A DNA stretch of 64,000 nt from Runella slithyformis DSM 19594 (GTDB taxonomy: Bacteria; Bacteroidota; Bacteroidia; Cytophagales; Spirosomataceae). The stretch's first letter is position 1; every line of letters starts with the position of its first letter. Positions 61,373-64,000 of the stretch are shown piece after piece. The notes below the pieces were generated by a model. The model was not told the origin of the DNA. It made no database searches and saw only the letters and a list, made by a program, of their open reading frames with translations. The DNA is taken from NCBI RefSeq assembly GCF_000218895.1, contig NC_015703.1, forward strand, positions 2,927,001-2,991,000. The letters are read 5' to 3'. The translations under genes were made by a program, and so were the position numbers.

Positions 61373-62647
61373 GTGAACGACCTTGATTTCGCCTTAAAAT
61401 ACAATTGGAATACGGCGCTTGCCAAAGGTATCCGGCAGGTGGGTATCGGTAAGCATGGCAGCAAACCGCTCTCTTCAGAGCTGGTCGAAGAATGTTTGCT
61501 GGAATTGCAGGGTGGCCACGCCAATGAGTTGCAGAAAGGAGCCTTTTTTGGGGCTTTAATGATGAAAGGTCCTACGGAAGCCGAACTCAAACTGGAAGCG
61601 TACATCGGAAAACACGCCTTTACCAACGCCGTCTTTTTCTTAAATAAACTGTGCCCGGATTTGCCTCAGCACTTGTTTCCGGTCGGGGTAAAACTGCTCA
61701 ACGGAAAATCGCTGCAGGTCTCGGAAGCCCATCAATTAGGCGATTTTCTCCTGTCGGATGAGCTTTGTGAGACATTTCGAGGTATGGCCGTCAGTATTTT
61801 ACGGGTACGATATGAGACCAACGACGAATACCAGGGCCTGCATAATGCGGTCATGAGTACCTATGCCCCCGGATTTCAGCGGCATGTAAAAACTAAATTT
61901 CCAATCATTCAACTGGCCGAGCCTTTCGATGGCGTAGAGCATTCGTACATGATCACGCCGCTGCTGGCGTATTTCTTTCAGGAACGAAACTACAATGCCG
62001 TCACGGCTATCGGACGCTCGTCGGGGCCAAAATATACCTTCAACTCCCATGATCTGTACCTTTATCTGGGGAGCTGGCTGCTGGCCGACAATCATGAGTT
62101 GTTGGAAATGAACCCAACCTTCGGTTGGGTTCTCGACCAAAAGGCGCTGTCGCCTCCGCTGGATAATTGGGTGGAGCGCCGTCGAACCACCATTAAGCGG
62201 CCCTTTTTGGCCACTCTCGAAAAAGTCCTGAATCCCTGCGGGGCCCGTATTTTGGTCACGTCCGTGTTTCACATCACGTACCAGATGAAAATGGCCGAAC
62301 TGGCCCTTATGGCGGGTTTTGATGGCGTAATGGTGCTCAAACGCGGCCTGGAAGGCAGTCTGGCCCCTTCTACGTCAAAAGCAAGCGGGCTGCTGTGTGC
62401 GGTGCGTAACTCCAATGGGCACTTATTCTTCACCCGTCTGGAGCACGACTTTCCGGCGTTTGCGTCTTTTCGTACCGAAACCGATGACGAGATATCGACA
62501 CCTACGGCAGAAACCAACGCGACGCTCATTCGAAAATACCTGCACAATGGACGTACCGATTACGCCGACTTTGACAACCGTGTCAATTATGCCAAAGCCT
62601 TATACCTGCGGGGGTTGGACTGGATCGAAAGCCAAATCGGGTATTAA
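61373..62647 (+). CDS. TrpD2-like glycosyltransferase-family protein
   Basis: The 424-residue protein resembles the anthranilate phosphoribosyltransferase fold family, in the TrpD2/YbiB branch: KHGSKPLSSELVEECL and GALMMKGPTEAELKLEAYIG in the helical N-domain, and a C-domain with LATLEKVLNPCGARILVTSVFHITYQMKMAELALMAGFDGVMVLKRGLEGSL. The phosphoribosyl-diphosphate motif of true TrpD (GTGGD) is not seen, so tryptophan synthesis is unlikely; YbiB itself binds nucleic acid. The start is GTG at 61373, 17 bases after the TTAGTTT palindrome. It diverges from the nitrate operon, with which it may be co-regulated. Confidence 0.7.
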   Translation: MNDLDFALKYNWNTALAKGIRQVGIGKHGSKPLSSELVEECLLELQGGHANELQKGAFFGALMMKGPTEAELKLEAYIGKHAFTNAVFFLNKLCPDLPQHLFPVGVKLLNGKSLQVSEAHQLGDFLLSDELCETFRGMAVSILRVRYETNDEYQGLHNAVMSTYAPGFQRHVKTKFPIIQLAEPFDGVEHSYMITPLLAYFFQERNYNAVTAIGRSSGPKYTFNSHDLYLYLGSWLLADNHELLEMNPTFGWVLDQKALSPPLDNWVERRRTTIKRPFLATLEKVLNPCGARILVTSVFHITYQMKMAELALMAGFDGVMVLKRGLEGSLAPSTSKASGLLCAVRNSNGHLFFTRLEHDFPAFASFRTETDDEISTPTAETNATLIRKYLHNGRTDYADFDNRVNYAKALYLRGLDWIESQIGY

Positions 62648-62748
62648 TACAGGGGACATTGGATGATGGACATTGGATAATAGACGACGGATGTTGGACG
62701 ATGGAAAATGGATTAATCCACTGTCCATCGTCTAACGTCCAATAGCCA
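62648..62748. repeat. GGACATTGGATGATGG-type dispersed repeat
   Basis: Short words (GGACATTGGAT, GATGGACATTGG, GACGACGGATGTTGG) repeat in tandem, and GACGATGGA (62697-62705) pairs with TCCATCGTC (62724-62732) around the 12-base palindrome TGGATTAATCCA (62709-62720). It fills the space between convergent TrpD2-like and mnmA genes. Confidence 0.65.
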
Positions 62749-62763
62749 TCGCCTGCATTCTTT

Positions 62764-63867
62764 CTACTGCCTGAAGCTTTTGCTGATCCAACCACCGCCC
62801 ACGACATCGTCTCCTTCGTAAAAAACGGCCGCCTGACCGGGCGCAATGGCGCTGACAGGGTCATGAAACAGCACCTGAATGCGGTCATTGCCCTCCTGTA
62901 AGATCGTGGCCGGCGTGCCTTCGTGTTTGTAACGTACTTTGGTTACGGTTTCCAGCGGCCCTTCGATGCGGGCGTATTTTTGAAGATTGAGTTTGCTCAC
63001 ATACATGCCGTCACGTTCGAGGTCTTTGTCAATGCCCAGCACTACTTCGTTGGTTTCTTTGCGGATCTCGGTCACAAACACGGGATACCCCAGCGCAATG
63101 CCTAAGCCTTTGCGTTGGCCGATGGTGTAAAAAGGATAGCCTTCGTGCTTGCCCACCACGCGTCCGTCCTGCATGACGTAGTTGCCGCCCATGACCTGAC
63201 TTTCGAGTTCGGGCATACGACGTTTTAAGAAACCCCGGTAGTCATTGTCGGGTACGAAACAGATCTCGTAGCTTTCTGATTTATTGACCAGATCCATGAA
63301 GCCGCGCTCTTTGGCCATTTCTCTGATCTCGGTCTTGCGCAGGTGCCCCAGCGGAAGTTTGGTCCGCGACAGGCTTTCCTGCGACACACCCCACAGCACA
63401 TAGCTTTGGTCTTTCCACGCGTCTATGCCTTTGGAAACAATAAATCGCTCGTTTTCCTGACGTACGTTGGCATAGTGACCCGTAGCGATAAATTCGCAAT
63501 CCAGGCGGTCGGCGCGACGCAGCAACGCATCCCATTTGATGTGCGTGTTGCAGAGCACGCAGGGGTTGGGCGTGCGCCCTTCGAGGTATTCGCCCGTGAA
63601 ATGGTCGATGACGTAATCGCCGAATTCGGTTCGGATGTCTAATATATAATGGGGAAAGCCCAGTTCGACGGCGATGGTGCGGGCGTCGTTGATGGAATCC
63701 AGCGAACAGCAGCCCGTTTCTTTTTTGGAGCCGCCGCTGCCGGCATAGTCCCAGGTTTTCATGGTCATGCCGATGACCTCATAGCCCTGTTCGTGGAGTA
63801 ATACTGATGCCAGTGAACTGTCGATGCCGCCGCTCATGGCGACCAAAATGCGTCCGTGTTTGCTCAT
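62764..63867 (-). CDS. mnmA: tRNA-specific 2-thiouridylase MnmA
   Basis: MnmA thiolates U34 of tRNA Lys, Glu and Gln. The 367-residue protein has the PP-loop MSGGIDSSL (11-19), the cysteine pair C106 in NPCVLCN and C203 in SYEICFVPD, and the C-terminal barrel (YTIGQRKGLGIALGYPVFV). It needs sulfur from a cysteine desulfurase; the desulfurase gene at 7.4 kb is broken, so another must exist. It acts in the same wobble-uridine modification as MnmD at 2.7 kb. Confidence 0.96.
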   Translation of the reverse strand: MSKHGRILVAMSGGIDSSLASVLLHEQGYEVIGMTMKTWDYAGSGGSKKETGCCSLDSINDARTIAVELGFPHYILDIRTEFGDYVIDHFTGEYLEGRTPNPCVLCNTHIKWDALLRRADRLDCEFIATGHYANVRQENERFIVSKGIDAWKDQSYVLWGVSQESLSRTKLPLGHLRKTEIREMAKERGFMDLVNKSESYEICFVPDNDYRGFLKRRMPELESQVMGGNYVMQDGRVVGKHEGYPFYTIGQRKGLGIALGYPVFVTEIRKETNEVVLGIDKDLERDGMYVSKLNLQKYARIEGPLETVTKVRYKHEGTPATILQEGNDRIQVLFHDPVSAIAPGQAAVFYEGDDVVGGGWISKSFRQ

Positions 63868-64000
63868 TGTTACGATCTAAACGGGTTCAAAGCCCGCCGA
63901 TTTTAGTTGAATGGATATTGATTTTACGTTTTGCGCCGGACTGTTGTATCCGACCGAGTTGTTTTAACAAATTTTTGCGTAAATCCATTCAGCGAAAACC

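Overview
The window looks like chromosomal DNA of a Bacteroidota bacterium, most likely a cytophagal of the Spirosomataceae type (Runella, Dyadobacter, Spirosoma and relatives). The evidence is a PorU/PorV pair of the type IX secretion system, many Tat- or signal-peptide-bearing carbohydrate enzymes, a promoter matching the Bacteroidota TTTG / TAnnTTTG pattern, few Shine-Dalgarno sites, and a dense scatter of small palindromic repeats between genes. The genus is inferred from gene content only.

Left part (0-8.7 kb): the C-terminal end of a nitrite/sulfite reductase with a HEPN-like tail, uroporphyrinogen-III methyltransferase (cobA, siroheme), a MoeB/ThiF-rhodanese protein and the tRNA-modifying methyltransferase MnmD. 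Then come two small membrane proteins, an SDR dehydrogenase, an FAD oxidoreductase with a Rieske domain, and a decayed cysteine desulfurase gene. A scrap zone (8.65-9.5 kb) holds an IS630-type remnant abutting a broken REP-type transposase.

Housekeeping part (9.5-22.4 kb): a LuxE-type acyl-protein synthetase, two exported proteins, porV and porU, an SprT-like protein, a small orphan gene, clpP, an NFACT (RqcH-like) protein, and an unusual LacI regulator that starts with a transposase-like zinc ribbon.

Carbohydrate part (22.5-48.2 kb): a perfect palindromic operator lies between the LacI gene and a same-strand run. The first half (two Gfo/Idh/MocA proteins, a PmoA-like protein, mannonate dehydratase, GH67 alpha-glucuronidase, SDR) fits release and catabolism of glucuronate. 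The second half (TlpA-like protein, lectin-like protein, CE15 esterase, serine hydrolase, bicupin, GH5, GH78, GH16, sulfatase, and a sulfatase-GH78 fusion) points to a sulfated polysaccharide containing rhamnose and uronic acid. No SusC/SusD pair is present in the window.

Right part (48.4-64 kb): an RluA-type pseudouridine synthase, a 37-residue lysine-rich protein, DUF1801, 4-hydroxyproline epimerase, a truncated HNH-type protein and a second IS630 remnant. These are followed by a nitrate assimilation operon read leftward: porin, NarK transporter, one-polypeptide NADH-nitrate reductase, and after a gap a rubredoxin-tailed nitrite-reductase-like protein. The window ends with a TrpD2-like protein and mnmA. 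The nitrate operon on the right and the siroheme/nitrite reductase genes on the left form one pathway (nitrate to ammonium), with two 99 percent identical IS630 remnants in direct orientation between them.
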